Shown in pieces: positions 1 through 11,118 of a stretch of 64,000 nucleotides of DNA. Source of the DNA: Cytidiella melzeri (taxonomy: Eukaryota > Basidiomycota > Agaricomycetes > Polyporales > Irpicaceae). Where the stretch lies: positions 62,001 to 126,000 of the forward strand of contig JABYQR010000056.1 of the NCBI GenBank assembly GCA_022592445.1, in the 5' to 3' direction. Both the position numbers and the translations under genes were made by a program. Position 1 is the stretch's first letter, and each line of letters opens with the position of its first letter. Below the pieces are notes generated by a model that saw only the letters and a program-made list of their open reading frames with translations, made no database searches and was not told the origin of the DNA.

Positions 1-38
1 AGAGATAGGTGCGCTTCAGCTGTCCTCCATCCTTTGCA

Positions 39-3000
39 ATGCCTCGTCAGTCCAATTATTGCGGCCACTGCGGGAAGGGTCCCTTTCCTACACCAGCGGG
101 AGTCCAGCATCACATTCGCCGTGTCGCTGCATGTCGTGCAAAATACGTACAAGATTTTGATGCCTTCGCCAAAAATTTATGGGAACCTTCGACTCCCGAA
201 CGTCAGGCTAGTCCAACGGAGGCTGCTTCTAACAAAGCCTCCCGGGATGAGCCTGTCGAGCCGCAGACTTTCTGCCCTCCTCCGTTGGAAGAGCCCGTTG
301 ATCACATTCCTATCGGTCCAAGCGCAGCCCAGCCAAGTGGCAATACAACTCCTGATGCACATCATCAGCGTCGTGTAACCATTGAAGAAGTGGAGGACGA
401 AGGAGATCCATACCTTGGAACAGCTCGGCACATTCAGGCTTGCCCGTCAGAATGGCTGGCGGGAGCGGTTTTTGGCGAAGGCAAAACTAAGTACGAGAAG
501 GTCAGCGAGGCATCGGATAATGTGTTTGGGCCATTTGCGGATGAGGAAGAGTGGGATCTCGCGCGGTGGTTGGTCTCCAGTGTCGGGCAGACAAAGGCTG
601 ATGAATTCTTGAAGATGCCAATTGTAAGTCATCTCAGACATGCTTGACAACAACCACTGACAGATCCTCAAAGGCTCGTGAACGCCTTGACCTATCATTT
701 TTGAATAAGGATCACCTTATGAAGAAGATTGATAGCTTACCCACGCAAACGCCAGGATGGTTCCGCGAGACTATTACGGCACACGGCGACCTCATGGATG
801 CCCATGGGAATGCGTCCACGGAAGTCCTTGAGCTTTGGCGGCGTGATCCAGTCGCGTGTGTTCGGGAGCTCATTGGTAACCCGGCATTCAAAGATTCACT
901 CGCGTACGCTCCCGAGCGAGTGTTCACCTCACAAAGCGGAAGCAACCGTGTCTACGACGAGGCCTGGTCAGCAGACTGGTGGTGGGATATACAAGTAAGC
1001 ACACCCAATGTCCCTGCTCTGCACGATGCTCACAGCGTAATAGGCGAGGCTACCGCCGGGCTCTACGGTCGCTCCGATCATTCTTGCTTCGGACAAGACA
1101 CAATTGTCGCAGTTTGGGGGCGACAAGTCTGCGTGGCCTGTGTATTTGACCATTGCGAATATTGAAAAGTCAGTGCGGCGTAAGCCGGGGTCACATGCTA
1201 TGGTACTTGTCGGTTAGTTACAAAATTGTGATATTTCACGCAATGTGAACAGTTTCTGATGAACGAACCTGAATACTAGGTTATTTGCCTGTTGCAAAGC
1301 TTGATTGTTGTTCAGATGAGACACGATCTGCAGTTGGATATCGGCTCTTTCATCAGTGTATGAGCTTAATCCTTAAGCCCCTTGTTGCCGCTGGACGCGA
1401 AGGCCGTCGTATGACATGTGCGGACCGTTACGTGCGCCGTGTCCATCCAATCATCGCTGCCTATGTTGCCGATTTCCCCGAACAATGCCTCGTCGCCTGT
1501 TGCAAAGAGAATGGGTGTCCGAAATGCCGCGTTAAGCCCAACGAAAGAGGCGACCTTGCCGACTACGAGCCTCGCGAGCCACTTCGCTCGGCAACCATAT
1601 TGGAGCACAAACGAACTGGTCGCCGTGTCCCCGCATACAAAGACGAAGGCCTACGACCTGTCTTTCAGCCTTTCTGGAAAACTCTCCCGTACACGGACAT
1701 CTTTACCTGTTTCACGCCAGACATCCTACATCAACTCCATAAAGGCGTGTTCAAAGACCACCTTGTCAAGTGGTGTGTCGAGATCGCTGAGGCGGCCGAA
1801 ATTGATGCACGATTCCGTTGTATGCCGCCGTACCCGGGCTTGCGTCATTTCAAGCATGGTATATCCTTTGTATCCCAATGGACTGGCCGTGAGCATCGCG
1901 AGATGCAGAAGGTGTTCACAGGGTTACTCACGGGAGCGGTTCCATCTGCCGTGCTTCAGGCTGCTGTCGCAGTCCTGGATTTCATCTACTACGCGCAGCT
2001 TCATGTGCACACAACCGTTACACTGCAAGCGTTGGACGAAGCCCTGGTCAAATTTCATCAGCATAAACATGTTTTGGTGGATGCGGGTATCCGCAAGCAC
2101 TTCAACATCCCAAAAATTCATGCACTCACCCACTACGTCTCAGCAATCAAATCTCGGGGAGCAGCTGATGGATATAACACTGAACTCCCCGAGCGACTGC
2201 ACATAGACCTCGCGAAGGATGCGTACCGGGCCTCCAATCGTCGTGAATATGTGATCCAGATGGCAAAGTGGCTGCGACGTCAAGAGTCTGTGGCTGAATT
2301 CGGCAAATATTTGGCCTGGCGCGTTGGTCCCAGAGTAGCAAAAACAAAGGTCACTAATGCTGAGAGCGAGAGCGAAGACAGCGAACAGGAGGAGCTTCGC
2401 GCTGCCATCAGTACACAAAGCACAACATGGACCCACCGTTTATCGGCACGGCCTGGTTATTGCAATCTCACGGTCAACGACATTACAACGCAGTTCGCGC
2501 CAGATTTCCTATCCAAACTCACCATCTATATTCAACGCACAAATCCACCACCTCGACGCCCCACACTCCCTTCATATCACGATTCTTTTCATGCATTCAA
2601 ACGCGTAACGATTCCTCTTTCTGATGTTCCTCCCGCGGGACGGCGCAACTCCAAGATTCGTATTCAGGCAACCTCGTCGGTAGGAGCCTCAAAGGGACAG
2701 CGGAGCACTCCCTCTTACTTTCACACTGTGCTGGTTCACGTTCCGGACGATAGGCCGAACCCCAATACCACGGGGACTGCCCTCAAAGGTACGTTTTTAT
2801 ATCTTTCTATAATGTTTCGTTGCTAAGGTGATCACAGGTCTTCGAGCTGCGCAACTGCGGTTCCTATTTGAACTCCCAGAACATCTTCGCACCCCCCATC
2901 AGCCATACCGTTTAGCATATGTCGAATGGTTCAATCCATTCCGGCCTCGCGATCCGAATAACCACTTGTTCCCGCTCTCGCGCCAACTCCATCACCAGCT

Positions 3001-3172
3001 ACCTGTCGCTGAAATCCTTGACATCACCCGCATCCACTCCTCCTGCTATCTTATACCTAAATTCGGCACGCACTGTGACCGGTCATGGAACATGAGCAAT
3101 GTGCTAGAGCAGTGCAAGTCATTCTACCTCGCTCGTTACATCGATCTCGCCACCTTTTACCTGGACACGTAA
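39..3172 (+). CDS. Plavaka-family DNA transposase, five exons, apparently intact
   Basis: This is a cut-and-paste transposase of the Plavaka group (CMC/CACTA-like), a family known from basidiomycetes. I read exons 39-623, 674-994, 1044-1212, 1280-2788 and 2838-3172. All four junctions are GT...AG, the phases agree and no internal stop remains, giving about 972 residues, which is full family length. The ATG at 39 opens a C2H2-like finger ([10 protein letters not shown]...HHIRR). Conserved blocks are WWWDIQ at the second exon end, [20 protein letters not shown] in exon 3, [38 protein letters not shown] and [20 protein letters not shown]. The third junction restores a Gly-Tyr-Leu-Pro-Val block exactly. 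An alternative start is a GTG at 9, but the ATG is better. The left end of the element lies outside the window and I could not fix its right terminus. Confidence 0.92.
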
Positions 3173-3367
3173 CCGGCGTGGGTCCGCCATTCATGTATGC
3201 ACGCCGTGCGCGCGGCACTTGCTTAACTTTTCTGCTGGCATTGTACTGCTATCTATTGTACTCTCTATTACAACTCATTCTATGAACATCGCTGTAGCAA
3301 ACATGGACTGGGATAGGTTTCTATAAACAACGATCGCCACGCGTAGAAAGTACTGCCCTATGATGTC

Positions 3368-4762
3368 CTATGTGGCCTCCGTAACCCGGCACTCGTGCCT
3401 TTCGCCTATGCAACCTCTGTGAGGTAGATGCAGCCTATAGTGCGTAACCGGTTTCCTGATGAAGGCCATGTATTCTGATTCCATTGATGATAGAGCAACG
3501 GTTTTCTGCTTCTTAGAAGTCCAGGAAATTGCTCCTTCAGCCAAAAGAAATACATATCCTGTTGTTGAATGTCTGTCGTCTTTATTCTCAGCCCAGTCTG
3601 CATCCGAATAACCAATAATACCAGCATTACTTGATCCATTATACTTGATCGCATAGGACTGCGTTCCAAGCAAATATCTCAGTATATATTTAGCTGATTT
3701 ATAATGGTGGTCAGTTGGATTTGACATGTACTGTGAAAGACGTATGACTGCATATGAAATGTCTGGTCTAGTACCAATCATAACATATATAAGCGTGCCA
3801 ATCAACGCTTGATACTGTCTCAGTAAACCAGAATCTGCTTTGTAGTCAGAATCTGCCTTCTGTAGTACAGCACCTGAAGGTAATGGTGTCCAAGCAGGAT
3901 TAGCATTTGCCATATTAAATCGTTTTAAAGCCTCTTGAATATACGACTCTTGGTCAAGTAGAATCGTTTTAGCTTTACGATCTCTCTGCACACGCATGCC
4001 TAGAATAAGCTTAGCTTCTCCTAAGTCACGCATCTCATAGCGATCCATAAGATTTTTCTTAAGTGCAGACATAGCAAGTTTACTATTTCCTATCGGAAAT
4101 ATATCGTCAACATATAGAATGAGAATTAAATTCCCCCCTTGTTGCCGATACACGTAAACACCAGCATCTGAATGAATCCGGTCAAAGCCTAATTCTATCA
4201 GAGTGTTATGAATTTTGATATTCCATGTTCGTGAAGCTTGTTTAAGTCCATAAATGGCTTTCTTAAGCAAACAAACATGGTTCTCCGTTCCCTTCTCCAC
4301 GAAACCTTCTGGTTGTTCCATATAGATTTCTTCATCCAGTTCGCCGTAAAGGAAAGCTGTTTTCACATCCAATGCCTCGATTTCCCAATCTTCGAGTGCA
4401 GCTATAGCTAGTAGCATGCGTATGGATTCAAAACGTGCGACTGGTGAGAAAGTTTCTTGATAATCAATTCCTTCAACTTGGGTGAATCCTTTTGCAACAA
4501 GACGCACTTTATATCGACCATCAGACTTTATGGTGAAGACCCATTTGCATTTCACAATTTTGCGTGATGCGTCTGGTCGTCGTACAAGCGTCCAAGTTTT
4601 ATTCTTCATTTGAGAATCAATTTCGTCTTGTGCAGCAGCAAACCATTGATCCCGATCATCTCTTTTCATTGCCTGCTTCCACGTCTGTGGATATTCATTG
4701 ATTGAATAAGCAGTAATTGAATTAAGAGTCTCGTCATCAATTTTCTGCAGAATCATCATCAT
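3368..4762 (-). pseudogene. copia reverse transcriptase and RNase H, truncated
   Basis: The protein runs from a connecting region (WKQAMKRDDRDQWFAAAQDE) into the copia RT block with KTWTLVRRP, KCKWVFTIKSDG, RLVAKGFTQVEGIDYQETFSPV and LDVKTAFLYGELDEEIYMEQP. The catalytic YVDD is present (LILYVDDIFPIGN). RNase H follows with GYSDADWAENKDDRHSTTGYV and ALSSMESEYMA. After that motif the reading turns into unrelated sequence to the stop at 3368, so the end of RNase H is lost near 3460. A frame change near 4740 separates it from the charged linker to its right. It is inactive as it stands. Confidence 0.92.
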
Positions 4763-5372
4763 CAGTTAAGCCTCCTGATAGAGTTTGATGTTCTGGACCC
4801 GGTTCAACAGAAGGTGATCTCGAGGGTTGACGTGATGACGTTCCTGATTGCAAAGGTATCCGTAATCTGGATGGCCCTGCAACCGGAGATCTCGCGCGTG
4901 TTCTTGAGTTCCAGTCAGCTCTCAAACGAAGCTCATTTTGTTCTTCCTTTTTGTCCTTAGCCACTTGCTTTTCTAAAGCTTTCTGCATATCCACCGGCCG
5001 CATGGAAAGTTTAGGATTTTTTCCAGCAGTTGAACGTTTGTTCTGGTTGATAGGTGGTGGCAAAGGTGGTTTAGGTTTAGGTCCTCGTTTGATTTGTGGT
5101 TGTGGTTCTTTGTCAAGAACCGGAGCTGAAGGGAATTGCTGCTGTTGTCGAGAAGGATGAGTAGGTGCTTGGTGCTCTGGATGATCATCATCTCCATCAT
5201 CAGAATCTTGGTGACCTTGTTCATCATTCTCTTCAAAAGGTGAAAAATTATCGTGTGGAGGAACAGTGTTATTATCACTGTTATCGCCGACTAAAGGTTG
5301 TTTGGAAGGAGTAATATCTTTACAATACGGGAAATGAGTCTCGTCAAATACTGCATCGCGAGCAATGACGAT
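4737..5372 (-). pseudogene. copia linker between integrase and reverse transcriptase
   Basis: Low-complexity acidic and basic segment joining integrase to RT. It follows on from the integrase reading frame after the TGA at 5373-5375, beginning with the typical copia phrase IVIARDAVFDETHFPYCKD. It contains a Q/H/D-rich stretch, a proline-lysine stretch (RGPKPKPPLPPP) and a serine-arginine-proline stretch. The frame closes at 4737 next to the start of the RT frame, so at least one indel lies near 4740. No separate function is proposed. Confidence 0.75.
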
Positions 5373-6906
5373 TCACTGTTTATCCCAGAACCGGTAACCC
5401 TTTACACCCGGTTCATATCCAACGAATATCATAGGAGTTGCTTTTGGTGACAACTTGTTCTGACGACTCTTGATCGGTACGTGGACGTATGCACGACATC
5501 CAAATACACGAAGCATTGAGATATCTGGTTTTATACCCAGAAAACTCTCTATAGGTGTCTGCCAGTTTAATCGTACATTAGGTAGACGGTTATTTAAATA
5601 TACCGCTGCTTCGCAAGTAAGCTTCCAGAAACCATTTGATAACCCAGCTTGCTGACGCAATGCTTCGGCTTTATATTTTATGGTCTGTTGCCATCGCTCA
5701 GCTCTACCATTTTGTTGTGGAGTATACGGAACAGACATTTGTAATTCTATTCCGTGTTCCTTCAGATAATCCTTGAACTCATTATTAATGAACTCTGTTC
5801 CACCATCACATCTGAACTTCTTCATCTTCTTTCCTGTTTGGTTTTCGGCCCATGACTTGTATTCTTTGAATCTTGTGAACGCTTCATCTTTGTGCTTGAG
5901 ATAATAGAGCATCCCATGACTAGAAGCATCATCAAGACAAGTCATACCGTATTTGTAACCATCAATAGAAGTTGTAGAATATTCAAGAGATCGGAATGAG
6001 TTAATTCAAGGACTTCTGTAGCTCTCGACGTAGATGGTGGAAATGGTTGTCTCTTTCCTTTTCCAACTTGACATCCGTGACAAGGAGAGATTGTTGATGG
6101 AATAGGAATCTTTTCTCTTAATCCCTTTGTTCCTTTGTGAAGATTTTCGACAATCTTATTCCCTGGGTGTCCTAGTCGATTATGCCACAACGTATAATCA
6201 TTACGACTAACTTTATTAATTGAGTCTATCTTCCTGACTAGACGTCCTTTAATCCAATAAAGTCCGGCATGATCAGGTTGACCATTTATAATCTCTTTTC
6301 CTTCATTATAAATTGTCCATCCTTTCGATGTAACACTGCTGGTGCATCCTTGTTGCAGTGCTCTAGAAGGAGAAAAGAATCTTGTAGTCGCATCTGGTAT
6401 ATAGAGGACATTGTTCAAAGTTGTGTGATGTATTTTATCTTTCACAAGGATCGTGTCAAGTACGACCGTTCCTTTTCCCAATATTTTGACAGTCATATCT
6501 TTACCTGCTATAGAGCATGTACCTGCTACCGTTGCTGGTTGATACGAGATAAAGTCGTCAATTTCATTGGTAATGTGACTAGTAGCACCACTGTCGATGA
6601 GCCATTCAACGCTTTCAGTCTCACACGTGGAATACAGAGAAATGTTGATGATTTCATTATCGTGCTCGAAGACAGGTTTGGTATCTACTTGAAGATTATT
6701 TACAGTCGCTTTGTCTTTGCCTTTGCCTTTGGACTTCTTTCGTTGTCCTCCTTTCTTTCCTTTATTCTCCTTGTTACTCTGCTTGTTGTTGGTAGAAGAT
6801 CCTTGCTGATTATTTCCATTACCGCGAGACTTGTTCTGGTTAGGTTTCCCTTTATCCCAGTGCTGACTCGTAGTATGGTTAGAAAGCCCACACTTCTTGC
6901 ATTTTT
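5373..6906 (-). pseudogene. copia zinc knuckle, protease and integrase
   Basis: In one frame from about 6906 there is a zinc-knuckle-like motif CKKCGLSNHTTSQH (C2-H-H rather than the usual C2HC). A lysine-rich linker follows, then the aspartic protease motif WLIDSGATSHIT near 6570-6605. Integrase begins with the zinc-binding pattern LWHNRLGHPG...CHGCQVGKGKR and the catalytic block LTHSDL. A one-base frameshift near 5986 moves the reading to the frame starting TCLDDASSHGMLYYLK, followed by FRCDGGTEFINNEF and QQNGRAERWQQT, the second Asp and the Glu of the DDE triad. That frame ends at a TGA (5373-5375) directly before IVIARDAVF, probably a former CGA. Confidence 0.88.
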
Positions 6907-7606
6907 CCTTCGGTAAACGCGTGGTCTGCGTAATCCATTCGCATTTTCACTGTTTGAACCCTTTCGACGTAACTCTTCCGCAAGTATCTTGGGGATGAGC
7001 GTGTCAAATTAATTTCTTCGGGTTTTGCAACAGTGCCAATGTATGCAGAAATGGCGGTTTCATATGACGTTGGTAAAGCCCACAAAAGAATATGAACTTT
7101 AATTTGATCATCAAGGTCTAACCCAGCAACTTTGGTATCTCCAATCTTAGTACGGAAGCCTTGAATTTGTACGTTCATATCCTTAGACTCATCAAAATTG
7201 AGCTAAGTAGGTTTCTGAACGCAACAGAGCTTGCTAAGACTGATGTCTTCTCAAAATCTGTTTTCAACTTCTTCCACACTGCGGAGGCCAAATCCTCTCC
7301 TTCAAGATAGGATTGCAAAGTAATGTCAAGGTAAATATTGAAATAAGCTAAAGCGCGTTGGTTCCGAATTTCCCAATCCTTAAGTTCCTTCTTCTCATTA
7401 GAAGTGTCAGGAGGTGCAGTAGTCGTACCAGAACCTGAACTGGTTGCAGCTGCTGCGGGTAAGGTAGGTTTTGTTTCGGTTCCATTCACGATTAACCAAG
7501 TGTTTGAATATCTGAACAAGCCAATCATAGCGGTGGACCATTTCTTGTAGTTTGAACCGTCGAAGACGATCATTTGACTACCGCTAATCTTTCCTGGTTC
7601 AGCCAT
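6879..7606 (-). pseudogene. copia gag (UBN2-type)
   Basis: Capsid-like Gag. It starts at an ATG at 7606 (MAEPGKISGSQ) and shows the family opening IVFDGSNYKKWSTAMIGLFRY, followed by WEIRNQRALAYFNIYLD. A frameshift near 7200 moves the reading to the frame containing IQGFRTKIGDTKVAG and VHILLWALPTSYETAISAYI. A further frame change near 6905 leads into the zinc knuckle. Both shifts look like single indels, so the copy is degenerate. The first ATG in frame (7621) lies five codons upstream, but the MAEP start fits the family better. Confidence 0.82.
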
Positions 7607-7682
7607 TATAACCAAAAGCAATCAAGGATCAAGTCGTAGTACGGAATGTACAATTCAGAGATATGAGGTACTACAGGTGCAA

Positions 7683-8165
7683 TTACAGGTGATGACGTTG
7701 TTTAGAAGTTTCTTCTAGAAGATCTTCGACTTCGGTGTTTTCTCCGGAATCTGAGTTCTTATCTAGAGATTGACTGGATGTGTCACCAATGTAAGTTGTG
7801 CCTGTGATGATCTCTGATGGTTCCTGATCTATTACTACTTCTGGTTCGTTGTTCCGTGGTTCTGATTCTCGACGATTTGCTAAGTCTAGAAGGTATGAAT
7901 TGACTAAAGCAGGTACGTCAAGATGCGGTACAGATCCTATGTAACCTCTAATGAGTTCTTTCTGATGTTCAAAAGGTTCAAGATACCGGTCCTGTGTTAC
8001 CAATGCAATAATTCTATAAACTTCGTTTAAATCTGCTTCAAACGAATATCTATAGCGGTTAGGGCACGGTTGTGTTTCACAGGGTCTTGCAACACTGTCG
8101 ACGTCACAAAAGTTCTCTGAGTCAAAGAGGTGAAATTCGGAATTTGTACACGCTAATGAAGCCAG
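7683..8165 (-). CDS. cysteine-motif segment upstream of copia gag (partial)
   Basis: An open reading segment between the unknown ORF and gag. It contains LACTNSEFHLFDSENF, then the compact motif ARPCETQPCPNRYRY, a segment resembling EADLNEVYRIIALVTQDRYL, and a hydrophilic acidic tail ending at 7683. There is no ATG, GTG or TTG in the open frame before 8003, and an AG at the left of the motif could be a splice acceptor, so it is probably a downstream exon or a broken ORF. A very similar motif (ECEDQPCPNR) precedes gag in the gypsy element at 20.2 kb. Function unknown. Paired cysteines suggest metal binding, but that is a guess. Confidence 0.5.
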   Translation of the reverse strand: MASLACTNSEFHLFDSENFCDVDSVARPCETQPCPNRYRYSFEADLNEVYRIIALVTQDRYLEPFEHQKELIRGYIGSVPHLDVPALVNSYLLDLANRRESEPRNNEPEVVIDQEPSEIITGTTYIGDTSSQSLDKNSDSGENTEVEDLLEETSKQRHHL

Positions 8166-8388
8166 AGTACAACGTTACAAACTATGTAAAGAAAAGTCAT
8201 AAAAGTTCGTCAGAATGCGCTACGTGATGGTCGTGACTCAAAGCAGAACAAGAGAGAGATAGAGAAAACATACAAGTACACTACGGACTACGCTAATGAA
8301 AATGACCGTTTGTAAAAGTATAAATGTACACATCGCGATATTTTATAGTATACAGTGCGCGGTATAGTTCGATTCGCAGAGAGTCCGT

Positions 8389-9861
8389 TCAAAGAGAAGA
8401 CGATCCAGGCTCTAAAGAAGGCTCGAGCGCAGCGGGCTCAATTTTTACCTCCTTCATTTTACCTTTGAACTCTTCCTCTCTATGAAAGATGCTCATCCAG
8501 TCTTCCTTCTTCTCCATACGTCTTTGAGTCAGCCAGACCAGCTGGTGATCGCTAAGATGATCGCGACCATTGAAGACCTCCATCGCTGTGTGAAAGTCTG
8601 CAACTGAGATGAAGTAGTGTTCCAGATGTTATCACAGTCCGGCCACTGTCCCCTCTTGAGCATGAGGTAAATCCGGGCACAGGCTGTGATCTCCTTGATC
8701 CGCTGAGACTTGGCAAATTCTTCCAGCTCCTCGACCATCTCACGATAGTGCTCGCATTTGTTGCCCATGCTCACGACCATTGTATCAACCAGTCCCCTAG
8801 AGCGTAAGCACAGCTCATTGGGCGTAAAGTTGGGATGGTTAACGTGTTGCATGGCGAGGATGGAACAAACTTGCTCCGGCCTGAAAACCTCCCCCTTTGG
8901 TCCATCCACGCCATAAACCATACCACACGAATAGACAGGCGAAGCCGGCCTAGTGTCTGTACGATCAACGTGGACCCAGTCGTCGAATGAAAAGGTGGGA
9001 ATGACTGGTTGGGGAGCGTATACCGTTGGCCATGAATCTTCAACCTGTCCCTCCTCCTGAGTAGTGGAGGACGGAACTGGAGTAGGCTCGGCAGCAGAAG
9101 CGGCCTGGACTACTGGTTCTGAAGAATCATGAGAAACTGGTGAACTGATATTTAAACCGTTCATACCATCAACGATATCCGGAATGACCGGTGTAGGCGG
9201 ATTGACCATTGTAGAAGAAGTCTGTGGAGATGCAAAATTATTTAATGCTTGGGCAACCATGTCCCAAAGCGATAATCCTGCACTCACAAAAGGCGGTGGC
9301 ATTGGAGTAGGATGACGATGGGGATGAGGGTGCGACGGCGACGCAGATCGGCGCGGAGGTGCAGCATTAACCCTGGAAGAACTTTGGGTTTGATGTGCCC
9401 TTATTTCCGCACTGACATTGCGAGGCCTTCGTCTATACAAGTCCAATTCCGCCTCTCGATTGGCTTCATCGATGATACGATTAACCTCCCGGAGGTGCCT
9501 TTGCCTATCACTCTGCCTGAACCTGTCCCAGCCATGACGACCGAGAAGGCTGTACTCCATCGATTCCATGCGCCTGACTCCGTCCCTGTCAACGTAGTTG
9601 ACATTGATCCTGCATCCTGAGCATCGGTTTGACTCATACGGATAGAGATGGGAGTTGCTGAACTCCTTATCTCCATAACGATGGGGTGACCCATACGGTC
9701 AAACCGAGTGTAGTCATGAACGCGGTAGGGATCATTGGGAGAATGGGGAGCGAAGCGGGCATTGACGCGACGGGAAGTGCGCGAGAGTTATTCGGCATCT
9801 TCAAAAATATAATGGTCTGGAAGAAAGAATCGAAAGTATAAGATTTATGTGTCGTATTCAA
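8389..9861 (-). pseudogene. unidentified ORF, frameshifted, inside the copia 5' region
   Basis: I do not recognise this protein. Three frames together give one plausible product. A short N-terminal part with FAPHSPNDPYRVHDYTRF is shifted near 9695 into HRYGDKEFSNSHLYPYES, CSGCRINVNYVDRDGVRRM and a helical charged segment (RQRHLREVNRIIDEANREAE). A proline/serine-rich middle and the conserved-looking FDDWVHVDRTDTRP and GPKGEVFRPEQVCSIL follow. Near 8633 it shifts again into HYFISVADFHTAMEVFNG and a lysine/glutamate-rich C-terminus ending at 8389. Two single-base shifts mark it as a pseudogene or sequencing-error-prone. It could be an accessory ORF of the copia element or a captured host gene. 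Confidence 0.45.
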
Positions 9862-10576
9862 TCCACAACACTTTCCTTGAGAAAGTCCTGGGGATTGCTA
9901 ATGGAAAAGTCGAATGTGAGTAAAAGTTTTCCACAAGTGATTCAAGACGAGTATGACCACTTGCAACTTCGACTTCTACCAGTCGGTATGATACGACGAA
10001 AACATAATGGCGCATGTAAGAAACACCACGAAGTATAGGAGAGTCCACAATCTCCGTGATACCAAAAGTAAAAGTGGACGACATGCCTCAAGAAATTCTA
10101 CAGCTACAAAAAGCGGCGATTTCTAATTCCAGGACTGACTGACGTGCGCCAACACGAAGGTCCTAGGCCTCTAAGTCACGAGCTTAGAGTGCCACTCAAC
10201 ACTACCCTCCTATTGTACTACTCCGCCGATCTACCACTTGTACAAGTGGGAGCTTGTTCCTCCACCACCGGATTTTACACTGCGTGTTAGGCAGATTCCG
10301 CGTAATGCACGACTCGTTAAAGTCGAGAACCACCAAGGGTGGCTTAAGTATTCAGCTGGGTTGGGAGTGCGTACGCAAGGGGCAAGTAGGTGAGGGAATT
10401 AGCTGTAGAAGATCAGTTGGGAATATTGTATTCGAAGCTGAGGCAGTCAACCAGTACAACTCTACTACTACTATGTGGCCAAACAAAGTAAAGTAGAGAA
10501 ACTTACTTATAAGAAAGCTTGGGGGATACTGGTTGTGGATGTCGTTGAGAGTGTGGATGTAGTTAAGCTAAAAGCC
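9862..10576. other. untranslated stretch between PBS and the unknown ORF
   Basis: No coding potential is convincing here on either strand. Its position between the primer-binding site and the first ORF of the minus-strand copia element fits a leader region. A splice or packaging role cannot be read from the sequence. Confidence 0.4.
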
Positions 10577-10589
10577 GGGGCTCATAACC
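10577..10589 (-). other. copia primer-binding site, half-tRNA type
   Basis: The plus-strand sequence ggggctcataacc corresponds on the element strand to GGTTATGAGCCCC. This matches the complement of the anticodon arm of eukaryotic initiator tRNA-Met (loop CTCATAA) rather than a tRNA 3' end. Drosophila copia primes from a 5' half of tRNA-iMet in this way. The same site occurs beside the LTR of the small copia element at 56011-56021, which supports the reading. Confidence 0.7.
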
Positions 10590-11118
10590 TAACAAAGTGG
10601 AATATGTGTGCGAGGGGTAGAGGCTGTTAAGCTTCGAAGATGAGTCTTATTATTCTTGCTGCTTCAGCAGCTCTGCTTATATACATGTCTGTATCTACTT
10701 ATGTAAGCGACTACTATACATGTCTACTTCAGCTATTCTACTGTACTACTAAGTGCATGACTCATGCATGACTCATTGTATGACTAGGTTCAGCACTTGT
10801 ACCAGAGGCGTACATAATGAGTAAATGACTCATGCTAGTACTTGTCCTCAGATGTATGCTTTAGGCATCCTCTGGAGTCATACGTGCTTTCCATGTCATT
10901 TCCTATGCTACTAGAACACAGGCGTACATATATGTATAGTACTACTACAACCCATATCTGTACGTCTCAGCTAATGTGATGGTTACTACTAGAGTTTCCA
11001 TATACGGCTGCATAATTCCCATACTAAGACTGTGGGAACTCTGCTACCTAAAGCGTCCTTGTAATAAGGCGTGGGTAACTACATATCATATCATATTATA
11101 TTATATATAGTTTTAACA
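10590..11118 (-). repeat. copia 5' LTR (boundaries approximate)
   Basis: This stretch abuts the half-tRNA PBS and ends near tttaaca, so on the element strand it starts TGTTAAAAC. An AT-rich run including tatatata sits just inside that end. It contains many TACA/TGTA words typical of fungal LTRs. The PBS-side end reads TA rather than the expected CA, which could be a C-to-T change. No second copy exists in the window to confirm the ends. Confidence 0.5.

Larger units (their letters stand above)
3460..11118 (-). mobile_element. Ty1/copia retrotransposon, minus strand, 3'-truncated
   Basis: Reading leftward from a 5' LTR and primer-binding site near 10.58 kb, the element carries an unidentified ORF (9.86-8.39 kb), a cysteine-motif segment (8.17-7.68 kb), UBN2-type gag (7.61-6.88 kb), then protease, integrase, reverse transcriptase and RNase H (6.9-3.46 kb). 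The order PR-INT-RT-RH is diagnostic of copia. Homology ends inside RNase H just after the motif MESEYMA near 3.46 kb, so the polyprotein C-terminus and 3' LTR are missing, close to the Plavaka gene. Several frameshifts and a TGA make it non-functional. The link from the LTR at 10.6 kb to the gag at 7.6 kb is inferred from orientation and the PBS. The 8.4-9.9 kb ORF could instead be a separate inserted sequence. Confidence 0.8.
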
